DNA of 64,000 nucleotides, taken from assembly GCA_963210315.1 (NCBI GenBank), contig OY723303.1, positions 868,001 to 932,000 on the forward strand. The letters run 5' to 3'. This stretch comes from Rhynchopus euleeides. Its lineage: Eukaryota > Euglenozoa > Diplonemea > Diplonemida > Diplonemidae. Shown in pieces: positions 63,050 to 64,000 of the stretch. The position numbers and the translations under genes were made by a program. Below the pieces are notes generated by a model that saw only the letters and a program-made list of their open reading frames with translations, did not search any database and was not told where the DNA came from. Numbering within the stretch: the first letter of the stretch is position 1; each line of letters starts with the position of its first letter.

Positions 63050-64000
63050 GTTAGGTGTGGGCGTGTGTGGGGGGAGGGGATGAGCCCACCGCCCGCTTCA
63101 AGCGCCAATAGCGTCCGGAATGTCACGCCATTATCAGGGGTGGGGGGAGCGGGAGCGAAGGTATAGAATCACGCCCCCTCGCCACCCTTGGTGGTGTGGT
63201 GCGTGAGTCGCAGTGCGACGACCTAAGGTGGGGGGTGGGTGGGATAATCTTCCACCTTTGGTGGTAAACCAACTTGGAACAACACTACCCCATAGTCACA
63301 TCGAACCGTGTGATAGTGTATGGTTCTCAATAGTGAAGGCCACGCAAGTGCAGTTTAGCGGGAGGAGGAGTGCAGGCGGGATCCCACCGTGTGTGAATCC
63401 CTTGATAGTCCCCCAACCAAGGCACTTGTCAGGCGAAAAGGCAGCGATAGGGGAAGTGCTGGACCCACAGGAGGGAGGCCCATGTCGGGCACGTTTGCTC
63501 TGCTGATATGGCACTGCAGAGCATCACACACACATGGCAGGGGAATAGTGGGACACGCCGAAGAGAGACGCACCGGGCACTCTGGTGTGTATGCCAAAAG
63601 CTGGGATGTGTGCAGGCCGTGGGTATGGGACTGGGGTGAGGTAGGGGAGGGAGGGGTGAGGCAAGCCACTGCCTTTCTGTCCGGTAGGTTTCAGCCAGAT
63701 TTCCGAGTGCGGCTTCGCATTGAGCATGGACATGTGTATCCATGCCCTAGATGACTCGAGAATCTCCTCAAAAAATAACTCATCTCAGGTCAGGGTAAAA
63801 TATAGGGTTCCGGGCTGCGCGCCGAAAACCGGGGGTAATCGGGGGTAAAATTTCGGCCATTTCCCCAAATGGAAGGGCTTTCCCTTCCCACAACACCCCA
63901 CCCCACGCCACTCAACTGGGATGGGCAGGGTGGCTCCTCTGCGGGGGGTGACTGACTTCGCCGCCGCTGCCAGGTCCGAGAGGGGCGCGTTCCTTGTCAA
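63050..64000. other. Right flank without a supported gene
   Basis: A C/T tract in the sense direction (CATCCCCTCCCCCCACAC, about 63059-63080) precedes the transporter ATG, but no AG lies between them. The rest holds no recognised gene. Near 63820-63860 GGGGGTAATCGGGGGTAAAAT resembles the GGGAGTAAACCC strings of the fold-back family, so another element may begin at the window edge; this is weak. Confidence 0.45.

Overview
The window looks like nuclear DNA of a free-living protist, most probably a euglenozoan (diplonemid- or kinetoplastid-like). This rests on three things seen in the sequence. All eleven recognisable host genes, and the one transposase, lie on the minus strand across 58 kb. Each is a single open frame without an obvious intron. 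Several have a long C/T tract followed by AG shortly upstream of the first ATG in the sense direction, as expected for spliced-leader trans-splicing. The species call is inference; dinoflagellate-like lineages also have one-way gene arrays.

Layout, left to right. 1-5154 is gene-poor with fold-back repeats. 5155-7851 encodes a ubiquitin-specific protease with a C2H2 finger and a C-terminal UIM-like motif, and it has no ATG near its 5' end. That end abuts a 4.5-kb, 51-bp minisatellite with higher-order structure (7857-12356). Next come a membrane adenylyl cyclase with two cyclase-fold domains, the second degenerate (13225-15738), and an 1849-residue NLR-like protein (16379-21928) with ankyrin-like, ADP-ribosyltransferase, NACHT and fourteen WD40 blades.

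23-39.8 kb is dominated by mobile DNA. Two related TIR elements, each flanked by a perfect 6-bp target duplication, are present. The longer one carries a hAT-like transposase and the shorter is an internally rearranged relative. A palindrome-rich stretch lies between them. Two further TIR elements follow at 37.5-39.8 kb.

39.8-49.7 kb is a dense gene block: a SHIPPO (sperm-tail PG-repeat) axonemal protein, a RanBP2-finger/tRNA-binding OB-fold protein, an EF-hand protein, two tandem ubiquitin-like/WD40 paralogues and a BRCT protein. 49.7-60.4 kb holds no gene I can support and carries three TIR elements, two of them close relatives side by side. 60566-63049 encodes a choline-transporter-like (CTL/SLC44) membrane protein.

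The genes do not form one pathway. SHIPPO, cyclase and EF-hand proteins fit a flagellate that signals through cAMP and calcium. The NLR-like gene is the most striking coding feature. Its domain order resembles receptors of the STAND/NLR type, with a possible ART effector at the front and a repeat propeller sensor whose blades look recently homogenised. No rRNA, tRNA, CRISPR or recognisable retroelement was found.
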